Source: Rhodocyclaceae bacterium (GTDB lineage: Bacteria; Pseudomonadota; Gammaproteobacteria; Burkholderiales; Rhodocyclaceae). Taken from it: a DNA stretch of 21,683 bases. The translations under genes and the position numbers were made by a program. Numbering within the stretch: the first letter of the stretch is position 1; every line of letters begins with the position of its first letter. The DNA lies in NCBI GenBank assembly GCA_030682595.1, contig JAUXNZ010000119.1:1-21683 (forward strand), given 5' to 3'. Of this stretch, positions 1-7,639 are shown one piece after another. The notes beneath the pieces are model-generated. The model saw nothing but the letters and a program-made list of their open reading frames with translations, ran no database searches and was not told the DNA's origin.

Positions 1-6
1 CGGCGT

Positions 7-360
7 TTGTCTAATCAAGTACTGATGCGCGACCAGGCCGACGGATTGCGCCGCCTGTTTGGCGCGTCCGCCGTGACGTTGGCGGTGGCGGCGCGCGAAA
101 CGGATGTGATCGATGCCTATGCGCGGATCAAGCGCGTCGCGCGCGAGCAGGGCTGCGGACACTTCCGGATCACCATCACGCATGCCCGCTCGGCCCCGGA
201 GGCGCAGGCCGTCTTCGACAACCTGCAACGCGTGACCCGCGAGTACCTGGGCGTTCGGCTCGATTATCTTGGCATGACGACGCAGCAGGCGGACGGCGCC
301 CCGGCTTATGTCAGCCCCAATCCGCCCGCGGCGGCGGGACTCTGGGATTCGGTGTTATAA
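7..360 (+). CDS. Short FlhG/FleN-like protein lacking the ATPase core
   Basis: A 117-residue frame that begins at or before the window edge; TTG at 7 and ATG at 25 are possible starts, neither with a visible ribosome binding site. Residues 8-18 (RDQADGLRRLF) match the N-terminal DQAxxLRxL helix of FlhG, which in characterised systems stimulates the FlhF GTPase. The rest resembles the C-terminal part of FlhG/MinD proteins (DVIDAYARIKRV, then AVFDNLQRVTREYLGVRLDYLG). The region between these in a normal FlhG of about 270 residues, holding the P-loop (GKGGVGKT) and switch motifs, is absent. It ends 8 nt before fliA, the usual flhG-fliA position. It is either a functional mini-FlhG or an internally deleted remnant. 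The family assignment is by motif recall; no nucleotide-binding activity is expected. Confidence 0.55.
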   Translation: MSNQVLMRDQADGLRRLFGASAVTLAVAARETDVIDAYARIKRVAREQGCGHFRITITHARSAPEAQAVFDNLQRVTREYLGVRLDYLGMTTQQADGAPAYVSPNPPAAAGLWDSVL

Positions 361-368
361 ATACGCCG

Positions 369-1166
369 ATGGCAACGATGTACACCTCCCAGGGCGCGCT
401 CGAAAAAGAGCGGCTCGTCAACCAATATATCCCGCTGGTCAGGCGGATCGCCTTTCATCTGATGGCGCGACTGCCGGCCAGCGTGGAGGTGGATGACCTC
501 GTGCAAAACGGCATGCTTGGCCTGCTCGATGCGCTGGGGCGTTTCGAGGAGGGCCTGGGCGCGCAATTCGAAACTTACGCGGTACAGCGCGTGCGCGGCG
601 CCATGCTGGACGGCCTGCGTGAAAACGACTGGTTGCCGCGAGGGCTGCGCAAGGAAATGCGCCGTGTCGAGACCGCCATCCAGAAACTCGAACACCAGCA
701 GGGACGCCATGCCAGCGAGGGCGAACTGGCGGCCGCGCTGGAGATGCCGCTGGCCGACTATCAGAAGCTGTTGCAGGATGCGCGCGGTCATCAAATCGTT
801 TACCTCGAGGACCTGGCCGAGGAAAACGCTGATTATCTTGAGCGGCACGCCGCCGGCGTAGCGTCCGATCCGCTGACGCTGCTCGAAGAAAGCGACCTGC
901 GCGGGGGGTTGGTCGCGGCTATCGCCGGCCTGCCGGAGCGCGAAAAAATGATGATGGCGCTTTACTACGAGCAGGACCTGAACCTGCGCGAAATCGGCGC
1001 GGTGCTCGGCGTGACTGAGTCGCGCGTCTGTCAGTTGCATACCCAGGCCGTCGCCCGGTTGCGCGCCACTTTGCTCGGTGAAGCGGGGGCGCGGAAGCCC
1101 GCGGCTCGCGGCGCGGCGCAGCGCAACAGCCGCAAACCCAAAGTAGCCGAACCCGCCCCCGCATGA
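369..1166 (+). CDS. fliA: RNA polymerase sigma factor FliA (sigma-28)
   Basis: Sigma factor that directs RNA polymerase to late flagellar and chemotaxis promoters; it is held inactive by FlgM until the hook is finished. The 265-residue protein has region 2 (about 15-95, with VDDLVQNGMLGLLDAL and the YAVQRVRGAMLDGLRENDW stretch typical of FliA), region 3 (about 98-165) and region 4 (about 178-235), with the helix-turn-helix around LNLREIGAVLGVTESRV (205-220). Residues 238-265 are a basic, Ala/Pro-rich tail longer than in most homologues. ATG at 369 or 378 could be used; upstream Shine-Dalgarno sequence is weak. The stop overlaps the motC start (ATGA), which implies translational coupling. A FliA target promoter is visible in the same window before flgM. 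Confidence 0.97.
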   Translation: MATMYTSQGALEKERLVNQYIPLVRRIAFHLMARLPASVEVDDLVQNGMLGLLDALGRFEEGLGAQFETYAVQRVRGAMLDGLRENDWLPRGLRKEMRRVETAIQKLEHQQGRHASEGELAAALEMPLADYQKLLQDARGHQIVYLEDLAEENADYLERHAAGVASDPLTLLEESDLRGGLVAAIAGLPEREKMMMALYYEQDLNLREIGAVLGVTESRVCQLHTQAVARLRATLLGEAGARKPAARGAAQRNSRKPKVAEPAPA

Positions 1167-1909
1167 ACATCGACAAGATCAGCATCGCCGGTCTGGCGCT
1201 CGGCATTCTCGCCATCCTGGGCGGACAGGTGCTCGAAGGCGGGCATGTCGGCTCTCTCGTTCAGCCGACGGCCTTCCTGATTGTCATTGGCGGCACCCTC
1301 GGCGCGGTGATGCTGCAAAGTCCGCTGGCGGTTTTTGTGACCGGTCTCAAGATGGTCAAGTGGGTATTTGTGCCGCCTCAGACCAATCCTGAGCAGGTGA
1401 TCGAGCAGATGGTCCGCTGGAGCCATGTGGCACGCAAGGAGGGCTTGCTGGCGCTGGAAGCACAGGCGCAGACGATCACCGACCCCTTCATGCAGAAAGG
1501 GCTGCAACTCCTGGTCGATGGCGTCGAGCCGGATCGTCTGCGCGGCGTGCTGGAAGTCGAGATCGATGCCTACGCGGAGAAGTTGAAGCTCTCGGCGAAG
1601 ATCTGGGAGGCGGCCGGCGGCTACTCGCCGACCATCGGCATCCTCGGCGCGGTGATGGGCCTGATCCACGTCATGGAAAATCTTTCCGACCCGTCCAAAC
1701 TCGGCGCCGGCATCGCGGTGGCCTTCGTCGCCACCATCTATGGCGTCGGCGCGGCCAACCTGATCTTCCTGCCGATCGCCAAAAAACTGCTGTTCAACAT
1801 CAATCGCCTGATCGCCATCCGCGAAATGTTCATCGACGGCCTGATCGGTATCTCGAATGGTGATAATCCGCGCATCATCGAGTCCCGCATGCAGGGCTAT
1901 GTTGTCTGA
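1163..1909 (+). CDS. motC: Flagellar motor stator protein MotC (MotA/PomA family)
   Basis: Inner-membrane stator subunit that, with the MotB-type partner encoded next, conducts ions and drives rotor rotation. The 248 residues show the four-helix MotA layout: segments at about 5-25 and 30-52, a cytoplasmic domain of about 95 residues with charged torque-generating stretches, then helices around PTIGILGAVMGL and AFVATIYGVGAANLIFLP, both MotA/PomA signatures. The shorter PomA-like length and the position next to fliA and motD match the MotC type of pseudomonads rather than E. coli MotA. Its start overlaps the fliA stop and it ends 2 nt before motD, so the three genes form one operon. Which ion it uses cannot be read from the sequence with confidence. 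Confidence 0.93.
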   Translation: MNIDKISIAGLALGILAILGGQVLEGGHVGSLVQPTAFLIVIGGTLGAVMLQSPLAVFVTGLKMVKWVFVPPQTNPEQVIEQMVRWSHVARKEGLLALEAQAQTITDPFMQKGLQLLVDGVEPDRLRGVLEVEIDAYAEKLKLSAKIWEAAGGYSPTIGILGAVMGLIHVMENLSDPSKLGAGIAVAFVATIYGVGAANLIFLPIAKKLLFNINRLIAIREMFIDGLIGISNGDNPRIIESRMQGYVV

Positions 1910-1911
1910 CG

Positions 1912-2694
1912 ATGGGCTCGGTCATGGGACGGCGGCGCAAAGGCGAAGAAGAGCACGAAAATCACGAACGCTGGTTGGTTTCCTATGCGGATTTCATCAC
2001 CCTGCTGTTCGCTTTTTTTGTCGTGATGTATGCGCTCTCGTCGGTGAATGAGGGTAAGTACCGCATCCTGTCCGACTCGATCTCGTCGGCGTTTCGCAAT
2101 GTGCCGGGCAGCGCCACCGGGGCGCTGGTCCAGATCAATCCCAACGCGCCACTGCCGGTCGGCATTCCCGTCAAAAAACCCCAGATCGACCCCAAGCGCC
2201 AGCAAAATCGTGAAACGCTGCGCAACAAGGCGAAGGAAATCACCGCGGCGCTGGCTCCCCTGGTGCAGCAGGGCCAGGTGCGGGTGACGGAGGGCGCCCT
2301 GGGCATCACCGTCGAGATCAACGCCAGCGTGCTGTTCGATTCCGGCGAGGCGCGCCTGCAAGCCCCCGCGGTCCGGGCGCTGACGGCTGTCGGACAGATT
2401 ATCGCCACCACCGATTTCCCGATCACCGTCGAGGGGCATACCGACAACGCGCCGATCAACACGCCGCTGTTTCCTTCAAACTGGGAACTGTCCGGCGCCC
2501 GCGCCGCGAGCGTGGTGCGGCTGTTCATCGAAACGGGCGTCGATCCGCGCAGCCTGACCGCGACCGGTTACGCCGAACAGCGCCCCATCGCCGACAACGC
2601 CAGCGCCGAAGGCCGCCAGCGTAACCGCCGCGTCGCCATCAACATGGAAGCTAAAACGCCAGATCAAGTAAAAGAGCTGGCCTTGCCTGAATAA
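1912..2694 (+). CDS. motD: Flagellar motor stator protein MotD (MotB family, OmpA-like)
   Basis: Peptidoglycan-anchored stator partner of MotC. The 260-residue protein has a charged cytoplasmic head, one membrane helix with the invariant ion-binding Asp in SYADFITLLFAFFVVMYALS (D27 from the first ATG), a periplasmic linker (about 60-125), and a C-terminal OmpA/MotB peptidoglycan-binding domain (about 127-250) with VLFDSG, VEGHTDN, SNWELSGARA and a terminal NRRVAI motif. ATG at 1912 is closest to the motC stop; ATG at 1924 is a plausible alternative start four codons later. It converges tail-to-tail with flgN, whose stop lies 1 nt beyond. Confidence 0.94.
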   Translation: MGSVMGRRRKGEEEHENHERWLVSYADFITLLFAFFVVMYALSSVNEGKYRILSDSISSAFRNVPGSATGALVQINPNAPLPVGIPVKKPQIDPKRQQNRETLRNKAKEITAALAPLVQQGQVRVTEGALGITVEINASVLFDSGEARLQAPAVRALTAVGQIIATTDFPITVEGHTDNAPINTPLFPSNWELSGARAASVVRLFIETGVDPRSLTATGYAEQRPIADNASAEGRQRNRRVAINMEAKTPDQVKELALPE

Positions 2695-2701
2695 CTCAGG
2701 C
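2685..2701. terminator. Small hairpin spanning both convergent stop codons
   Basis: GCCTGA and TCAGGC form a 6-bp stem with an ATAAC loop. The motD stop (TAA) lies in the loop and the flgN stop lies in the right arm. There is no T-run on either side, so it is a weak candidate for a bidirectional terminator. Confidence 0.3.
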
Positions 2702-3094
2702 GGAGCCCAGGATGCGGCCGCCCAACCCGGCGGTTTGCTGACCGTCCGGTCCGTAGGTCATTGCCCGATTGGCGGCATTCATCAAAACCGCCAAAGCCTG
2801 CTGGTTGTTCTGCATGTGCAGGCTGATCAATTGGCCATTGGTTGCATTGAGATCGCGCGCTTTGGCGGCGAGTTCCAGCAGCTTTTGCCATGCTGGCGAA
2901 ATGGGGTCAGACACCATTTCACAAGCACGCTCCTGCGCGAGTGCGGCAAGTGTATTCGCCAGGGCGGTTTTCTTTTCGCTGAGCAGCAGCAGGGCTTCGG
3001 TATCGCCCTGGATGAGCAGTGCCTGCTCGCGTTGCAGCAGGTCGATGAATTCACCGAGTCGGCTAATCTCTGTCCGAAGCGTGTCGCCCAACAT
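2696..3094 (-). CDS. flgN: Flagellar export chaperone FlgN
   Basis: Cytoplasmic chaperone for the hook-filament junction proteins FlgK and FlgL, delivering them to the type III export gate. The 132-residue product is mostly helical, with the FlgN-type N-terminal pattern LxxExxxLxxFIDLLQREQALLIQGD and a C-terminal segment (SLHMQNNQQALAVLMN) like the client-binding amphipathic helix. The ATG overlaps the flgM stop in a TGATG arrangement, so I take that ATG rather than the TTG one codon upstream. flgM-flgN is the standard pair, and its client gene flgK is at the other end of this window. Confidence 0.85.
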   Translation of the reverse strand: MLGDTLRTEISRLGEFIDLLQREQALLIQGDTEALLLLSEKKTALANTLAALAQERACEMVSDPISPAWQKLLELAAKARDLNATNGQLISLHMQNNQQALAVLMNAANRAMTYGPDGQQTAGLGGRILGSA

Positions 3095-3393
3095 CAAGCG
3101 GCCTGGTTCGGACGTCCGAGCATCTCGCGCACGCTGGTCAGCAGACCGTCGGCAATGCGCTCGGGGTTGATCTGGAAGCGGCCTTCGGCGATCGCGGCCT
3201 TGATTTCCGCGACGCGCTCCGCGTTGACCGGCGTCTCGCCAGCGCCGACTTTCTGCATGTGGGCGGAAAGCGAGGAAATATCGACACGCGGCGCCGTTCC
3301 CGCTAGTGGTTGTGGCGAGGCGGCAGCAGGGTTCTTGGTACGGGCGGCATCCGGCGCTGTGCTGACGGCGGGTAGGGTACTGTTGATTTTCAC
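3094..3393 (-). CDS. flgM: Negative regulator of flagellin synthesis FlgM (anti-sigma-28)
   Basis: Binds FliA and blocks late flagellar transcription until it is exported through the finished hook-basal body. The 99-residue protein starts MKINST, has a disordered Ala/Pro/Thr-rich first half and the conserved C-terminal sigma-binding helices (VNAERVAEIKAAIAEGRFQINPERIADGLL). It starts with GTG at 3393, preceded by AAGGA with 7 nt spacing. A FliA-type promoter lies at 3432-3458, so the anti-sigma factor is itself made by FliA, the usual negative feedback. The stop overlaps the flgN start. Confidence 0.95.
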   Translation of the reverse strand: MKINSTLPAVSTAPDAARTKNPAAASPQPLAGTAPRVDISSLSAHMQKVGAGETPVNAERVAEIKAAIAEGRFQINPERIADGLLTSVREMLGRPNQAA

Positions 3394-3431
3394 GTTAATT
3401 TCCTTTCGCGCAGGGCGTATCTCTAGGGCAG

Positions 3432-3458
3432 TTTACGGCATGGCGGGCAAAAACTTGA
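3432..3458 (-). promoter_or_regulatory. Sigma-28 (FliA) promoter of flgMN
   Basis: Reading the minus strand, TCAAGTTT (3458-3451), 11 nt, then GCCGTAAA (3439-3432). This matches the FliA consensus TAAAGTTT-N11-GCCGATAA with exact spacing. The -10 element lies 38 nt before the flgM GTG. FliA itself is encoded at 369-1166. Confidence 0.82.
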
Positions 3459-3466
3459 GGAAAATT

Positions 3467-3504
3467 GCCCGCCCCCCTTCTCCCCCCTCGCGGGGAGTCT
3501 TTTC
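3467..3504 (+). repeat. Dispersed GC-rich hairpin repeat, copy A (short)
   Basis: GCCCGCCCCCC, a pyrimidine stretch, then CCCCTCGCGGGG and TCTTTT. This is the same order of blocks as the start of the longer copies at 18535 and (inverted) 20250. It fills the flgA-flgM gap and ends on the flgA stop codon. On the minus strand the CCCC-GCGA-GGGG hairpin sits directly after flgA but is not followed by a T-run. Confidence 0.55.
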
Positions 3505-4204
3505 AGTGAGCGACCTCCACCATGCCGCCGGCTTTGGCAATTCCGCTGATGACCTGGCCATTGCCCAGCCGGACTTGGGCGACCTGGCCTTCGACGGCAT
3601 TGTTGAGCGCGCGGCCCTCGTTGCTCACGGAAAAGCCCGGCCCGCGTGATACGACCCGCACCGACTGCCCCTGGCGCACCACCTGCATGGCCTTGAGCAT
3701 GTCGGCGCGCAGTGGCCGGCCGGCCAGGATCGACGTGGTGGCCGCCTTGCCGACGGCCAGGCTGGCTTCGGTGAGGATATTCGCCGGCAGGTCGGACAGG
3801 TCGCCAATCTGGGTCGCCAGATCAGCCTCAACCACAATCTGCCCCTGCGCGATGGGGCGTGCGCTGATCAGGTAATCGGTCTTGACGCGGATATGCACTG
3901 GCACATGGACGCGCCAGCCGGCCGTATCGAGACAGCGCACCATGACGTTGGTGCGGCCCCAGGCCTGTGCGCCGGGCGGGCGGCTGACATCGAAGCTATT
4001 GCACGGCGCGAGCTGATTGCCCGGGTCGAGGCCGCCTATTTCGTAACTGACCTGCCCGGGCAGGCCTTTGGACTGGATCTTGAGCCAGCTTTCGATGGCT
4101 TTTTTAACCGGGGCGGGGTCCTGCTGGGCGTGAGTCACCGTGGCAACCAGGCAAAGAGCGAGGAAAGCGAAGAGGGGGCGGAGGGGGGGGGTCAATCGGC
4201 GCAT
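3503..4204 (-). CDS. flgA: Flagellar P-ring assembly chaperone FlgA
   Basis: Periplasmic chaperone that assists polymerisation of FlgI into the P ring. The 233-residue precursor has a Sec signal peptide (basic MRRLTPPLRP, hydrophobic core, likely cleavage after VTHA at about 26), an N-terminal domain, and a C-terminal SAF-type domain with YLISARPIAQGQIVVEADL and the end motif GQVAQVRLGNGQVISGIAKAGGMVEV typical of FlgA. No strong Shine-Dalgarno and no convincing flagellar promoter lies in the 82 nt separating it from norD. In related genomes flgA usually faces flgB directly; here 6.9 kb of nor genes and a small gene lie between, so flgA may depend on read-through from the nor operon or on an unrecognised promoter. 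Confidence 0.94.
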   Translation of the reverse strand: MRRLTPPLRPLFAFLALCLVATVTHAQQDPAPVKKAIESWLKIQSKGLPGQVSYEIGGLDPGNQLAPCNSFDVSRPPGAQAWGRTNVMVRCLDTAGWRVHVPVHIRVKTDYLISARPIAQGQIVVEADLATQIGDLSDLPANILTEASLAVGKAATTSILAGRPLRADMLKAMQVVRQGQSVRVVSRGPGFSVSNEGRALNNAVEGQVAQVRLGNGQVISGIAKAGGMVEVAH

Positions 4205-4286
4205 GCCGACATTGAACCATTTGGTACTGCATAAAGGTTGACTGCGTATTGGCGCTTTTTCGTCGCTTTTCTCTTTTGGCCCACTA

Positions 4287-6155
4287 CTACCGGGTCAGTT
4301 GGGCGTAGAGCAGGGGCAGACGGGTAGGCAGTTCGTCGGGTTTGCGGATCACTGCGTATCCGGAAGGCCCGAACAGATGGGGCAGATAGCCCGCGCCTTC
4401 GCGATCGATCGTTACGCAAAACGGTACCAGCCCCTGACGGCGTGCTGCACCGATGGCGACGCGGGTGTCCTCGATGCCGTAGCGGCCCTCGTAGAGATCA
4501 AGATCGTTCGGTTTCCCGTCGGAGAGGATGAGCAGGATGCGCCGACTTGCGGTTTCGCTGCCCTGCAGCGCGGTGGCGTGGCGGATCGCCGCCCCGAGAC
4601 GGGTGTAATAGCCCGACTTGATCGCTGCGATTCTGCCGCGCACTTTATCGTCAAAGCGTTCGTCGAAGTTTTTCAGCCGATGGAAACGCACATTGCTGCG
4701 CTTGAGCGACGAGAAGCCGCAGATCGCGAAGCGGTCACCGGTGGCCTCGAGCGCTTCCCCAAACAGCAGCAAAGAGTCGCGGATGACGTCGATTACCCTG
4801 GCATCAGACGAAATCCAGGAATCGGTCGACAGCGACAGATCGGCCAGGACCATACAGGACAGGTCGCGCGCACGCTTCTCGAGCGACAGGTAGAGTTGTT
4901 CGGAGGGGTGGCGGCCGACGCTGCGGTCGGTCTGCGCGCGCACCACTGCATCGACATCGAGTTCGGTGCCGTCGGGGCGATGCTTGAGCCACACGCGGCC
5001 CGGCTGCAACGCGGCAAACTGCTGGTGCAGCCGACGTGCCGTGCGGCGCAGGCTGGGAGGAAGTGCCGCCGGCGCGGCGTTGCGCGCCACCAACTCGGTC
5101 AGGCAAACGTGGTCTTCGAGCAGGCGCTGCTTGCGGTAGTCCCACTCGGGTAGCCGGAGGCCGGGCCCGAGCACGATATCGTCCTCGGCGGCTGAGGGCA
5201 GATCGAGGTCGAACTTGACCTTCGAGGCGACCGGATCCTTGTCCTGGGCGAGCGAGAGGTGGTCAAGATCACGCGCGGCCGCGGCGGCATTCGGGTCGGG
5301 ATCGTCGTCAGTGGGGCGATTGATGCGCAGGAATTCGGCTACGGCGAGCAGACTTTCGGCGCGGAACATGATCGCCAGGCCGTTCTTCTCCTTGGGCATG
5401 TCCTCGCGTTGTGCGCGATAGGCGCGCCGCTCCGCCTCCTCCGATGGCGGTGCGCCATGGGTGGACTGCTCATGATCGATATCGGTCGAGCGGACTGCCG
5501 AGGCGTTCGTTCCCAGCGCGCCCGAGAGCCAGAGACGGACCGGCTCGGCTGCAGGTGCGTTAGTGCTTACTGCGGGCAGGATGAGCACACTGCCAGGTAC
5601 TGCCAAAGCGTGCCGGATTGCCCGTTCGCGTTCGGCCTCGGCTGCGGGTAGCCGGGTTGGATCGATGCGGGTCGGCAGATAGGCTTCGACCAGTCTGCGG
5701 TAACGGGCGCCAATGCCCGGCCAGGTTGCGAGGGCGCAACAGGTTGCGGCCTGATTGCGCCGGAAATCGCCTGCTTCATCGGGCGTGTAACTTGTGTCGT
5801 CGGGCAGCCGGTCATGTGCGGCAGCCAGGGCAGCAAGCCACAGGTAGAGGTCGCGGTTCAGGCTGCGCGCCGGGAAGCAGTCGATCTCTGGCGGCAGTCG
5901 CAGCGTCGCCTGATCCATGCGCGCCTGCGCCAGCTTGTCGCCGATGCCGGCAATGCGTGCGAACAGGCCACGCCTCCCACGATGCGGATCGATGGTCGCC
6001 GCGGCGATGCGCAGGCCGGGGTCGCCGCCCAGGGCGCGGAAGTAGACGCCGGCGGTGCGCTCGATCTCCCTGAGCCGGACCGCCGCTGCGGGGTAACGCT
6101 GTTCGGCATTGCGTGTGATCAGTCCATGCCAGAGCTTGCCTATGGTTTCTTCCAT
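4287..6155 (-). CDS. norD: Nitric oxide reductase activation protein NorD (VWA domain)
   Basis: NorD works with the MoxR-type ATPase NorQ to mature NO reductase, probably by iron insertion or remodelling of NorB. The 622-residue protein has a charged, helical N-terminal part and a C-terminal von Willebrand A domain (about 433-615). Its MIDAS is readable: DLSLS (D439, S441, S443), the Thr of YYTRLGAAIRHA (T518) and LILSDGKPND (D546). I start it at ATG 6155 (MEETIGKLW). The frame stays open to 6593, but that extension is low-complexity sequence read across the polyferredoxin gene in another frame. It lies 7 nt after the polyferredoxin stop and is the last nor gene before flgA. Confidence 0.93.
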   Translation of the reverse strand: MEETIGKLWHGLITRNAEQRYPAAAVRLREIERTAGVYFRALGGDPGLRIAAATIDPHRGRRGLFARIAGIGDKLAQARMDQATLRLPPEIDCFPARSLNRDLYLWLAALAAAHDRLPDDTSYTPDEAGDFRRNQAATCCALATWPGIGARYRRLVEAYLPTRIDPTRLPAAEAERERAIRHALAVPGSVLILPAVSTNAPAAEPVRLWLSGALGTNASAVRSTDIDHEQSTHGAPPSEEAERRAYRAQREDMPKEKNGLAIMFRAESLLAVAEFLRINRPTDDDPDPNAAAAARDLDHLSLAQDKDPVASKVKFDLDLPSAAEDDIVLGPGLRLPEWDYRKQRLLEDHVCLTELVARNAAPAALPPSLRRTARRLHQQFAALQPGRVWLKHRPDGTELDVDAVVRAQTDRSVGRHPSEQLYLSLEKRARDLSCMVLADLSLSTDSWISSDARVIDVIRDSLLLFGEALEATGDRFAICGFSSLKRSNVRFHRLKNFDERFDDKVRGRIAAIKSGYYTRLGAAIRHATALQGSETASRRILLILSDGKPNDLDLYEGRYGIEDTRVAIGAARRQGLVPFCVTIDREGAGYLPHLFGPSGYAVIRKPDELPTRLPLLYAQLTR

Positions 6156-6162
6156 GTCCGGA

Positions 6163-7212
6163 TCACTTCTTGCGCCGTTGCACCAATGCGGCGGAACGGA
6201 AACCCGCCTCATTCTCGCGGGCTGCCGCATCACTGACCCAGGCGAGCAATGAACCGTCTGGATTATTGCGCTGGGTCTGCCCGCAGGCATCGATGCACTG
6301 GCCACACTGGGTGCAGGTGAACATGTGACGTTTGATGTTGCGCGGCGGCAGTCGCATCGGACAGGCCGCCTCGCAGGCGGATGAGCGGTCCGGCAGGCAG
6401 GTGGCGCAGGTGGTGGCGCGCTGGCGTTTGAAGCCCACCACCATCGCATTGCGATTGCCCATCCACGCGAGGCTCTGGAACAGTCCGACGGCGCATGCGT
6501 AGCGGCAGAACAGGTGGCGGGCGAACAGGAATTCGAACGACAATACGGCGGTGCCGACCCCGACAAAAAGTGCCTGATTGCGGGTGAGTTCACCGTGCAA
6601 GAGGTTGCCGTATACCTGTGCGGGAGGAATCAGGTAGGTGAGCAGTACGACAGCCCAGAGCAGGGCGAACAGCACCGCAGCCGGCACGACCACGCCCCAC
6701 CAGCGCACATCGGGTTGCCAGCGCGCGCCATCGGGACGCCAGGGCGTGAGCCGGGCGGATTCCCAGATGCTGGGTTTGCCGGAGGCACGGATCATCAGCC
6801 GGTTGATCGTCTCCACCACCGAAAAGTGCGGACATAACCAGCCGCAGTACAGACGGCCCCACTTCCAGGCCACAAACAGGAACAGCGCGGTGCCCCCGAG
6901 CAAGGGCAGAAACAGGCGAAGTACAACATTCCCCGCCGCCTCGAACGGGCCGCTGCGTCCCGCGAGAAAATCATCCAGGCCGAGCCGCCATTCCATGCCC
7001 AGCAGCCAGGCGTGGCCGACCGTCAGATCGAAGCGCAGCAGATCGAATACCGGTGCGAGGATGAACAGTACAAAAAAACCGATTTGCCACAAGAAGCGCG
7101 TGACCTGGGTCCGGGCAGCTACGCGCGGCTTTGCCACCGTTATCGGGATGCTGCGTCTGGCCGTGCCGGCTAACGGTTGACCCGGATGGGGTGGGCCAAG
7201 CAGTGCGCTCAT
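6163..7212 (-). CDS. Membrane 4Fe-4S polyferredoxin (NapH/CcoG-like) of the nor cluster
   Basis: A 349-residue membrane protein from ATG 7212 (MSALLGPP). It has hydrophobic segments at about 42-60, 98-116, 172-195 and 214-230. CGWLCP (C123, C127) and FCRYAC (C236, C240) are the membrane-proximal cysteine pairs of NapH/NosR/CcoG-type proteins. Two C-terminal clusters follow: C269, C272, C280, C284-Pro and C300, C303, C306, C310. Such proteins pass electrons between the quinone pool or cytoplasm and redox partners, or help load metals. Its place between norQ and norD suggests a role in NorCB maturation or in electron supply, which is inference. A frame extending to 7281 overlaps the upstream gene and lacks family character. 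Confidence 0.82.
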   Translation of the reverse strand: MSALLGPPHPGQPLAGTARRSIPITVAKPRVAARTQVTRFLWQIGFFVLFILAPVFDLLRFDLTVGHAWLLGMEWRLGLDDFLAGRSGPFEAAGNVVLRLFLPLLGGTALFLFVAWKWGRLYCGWLCPHFSVVETINRLMIRASGKPSIWESARLTPWRPDGARWQPDVRWWGVVVPAAVLFALLWAVVLLTYLIPPAQVYGNLLHGELTRNQALFVGVGTAVLSFEFLFARHLFCRYACAVGLFQSLAWMGNRNAMVVGFKRQRATTCATCLPDRSSACEAACPMRLPPRNIKRHMFTCTQCGQCIDACGQTQRNNPDGSLLAWVSDAAARENEAGFRSAALVQRRKK

Positions 7213-7222
7213 TTTTTCGGCT

Positions 7223-7633
7223 TCAGTCTTCAATGCGCGGACCCAGCAGGGGATAGCGCCACTTGCGGGCCAGAATTGCACGGTTCAGGCCGAACACGCC
7301 GAGCAGGATCAGGGCGGCGTGGACACAGATGAAGTACAGCACCCCGATCACCCAGGACACCGGATTGTCGATGCCGCCAAGCAGGAATATCGTCACGCTC
7401 ACCCCGATCAGGATTGTGGCACCCCTGATGCTGGTGACGACGGTCTGCTGGAGATGGTTGCGTACTATGGCCGAATCGCTGTGGCGAAATTTCCACCACA
7501 GAGCCACCATCAGCACGAAACCGAGCACCGGAATGATCATCAGGTTGGCCAGGAACAGTGCTTCCGCAAGCACCGCGACCGGCGGTCCGGGCATGTTTTC
7601 CTTGAGCAGGTTGGGCTGCTGTCTGTCTGTCAT
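7223..7633 (-). CDS. Small integral membrane protein of the nor cluster, unknown function
   Basis: 136 residues with three clear hydrophobic segments: about 20-45 (VLAEALFLANLMIIPVLGFV), 69-86 and 92-115 (WVIGVLYFICVHAALILLGV). The central stretch RNHLQQTVVTSIRGATILIG recalls the short multi-helix DUF4870/Tic20-like membrane proteins, but the match is from memory only. It starts 6 nt after the norQ stop and ends 10 nt before the polyferredoxin start, so it is cotranscribed with the nor genes. It is not NorE, which is a longer five-helix cytochrome oxidase subunit III homologue. A membrane accessory for NorQ/NorD or the polyferredoxin is the likely role, by context only. Confidence 0.75.
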   Translation of the reverse strand: MTDRQQPNLLKENMPGPPVAVLAEALFLANLMIIPVLGFVLMVALWWKFRHSDSAIVRNHLQQTVVTSIRGATILIGVSVTIFLLGGIDNPVSWVIGVLYFICVHAALILLGVFGLNRAILARKWRYPLLGPRIED

Positions 7634-7639
7634 GAAAAA

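Noticed and set aside
6156..6593. 146-codon N-terminal extension of NorD
   Set aside because: It overlaps the cysteine-motif region of the polyferredoxin gene in another frame and is Pro/Ala/Ser low-complexity. ATG 6155 gives a normal NorD length.
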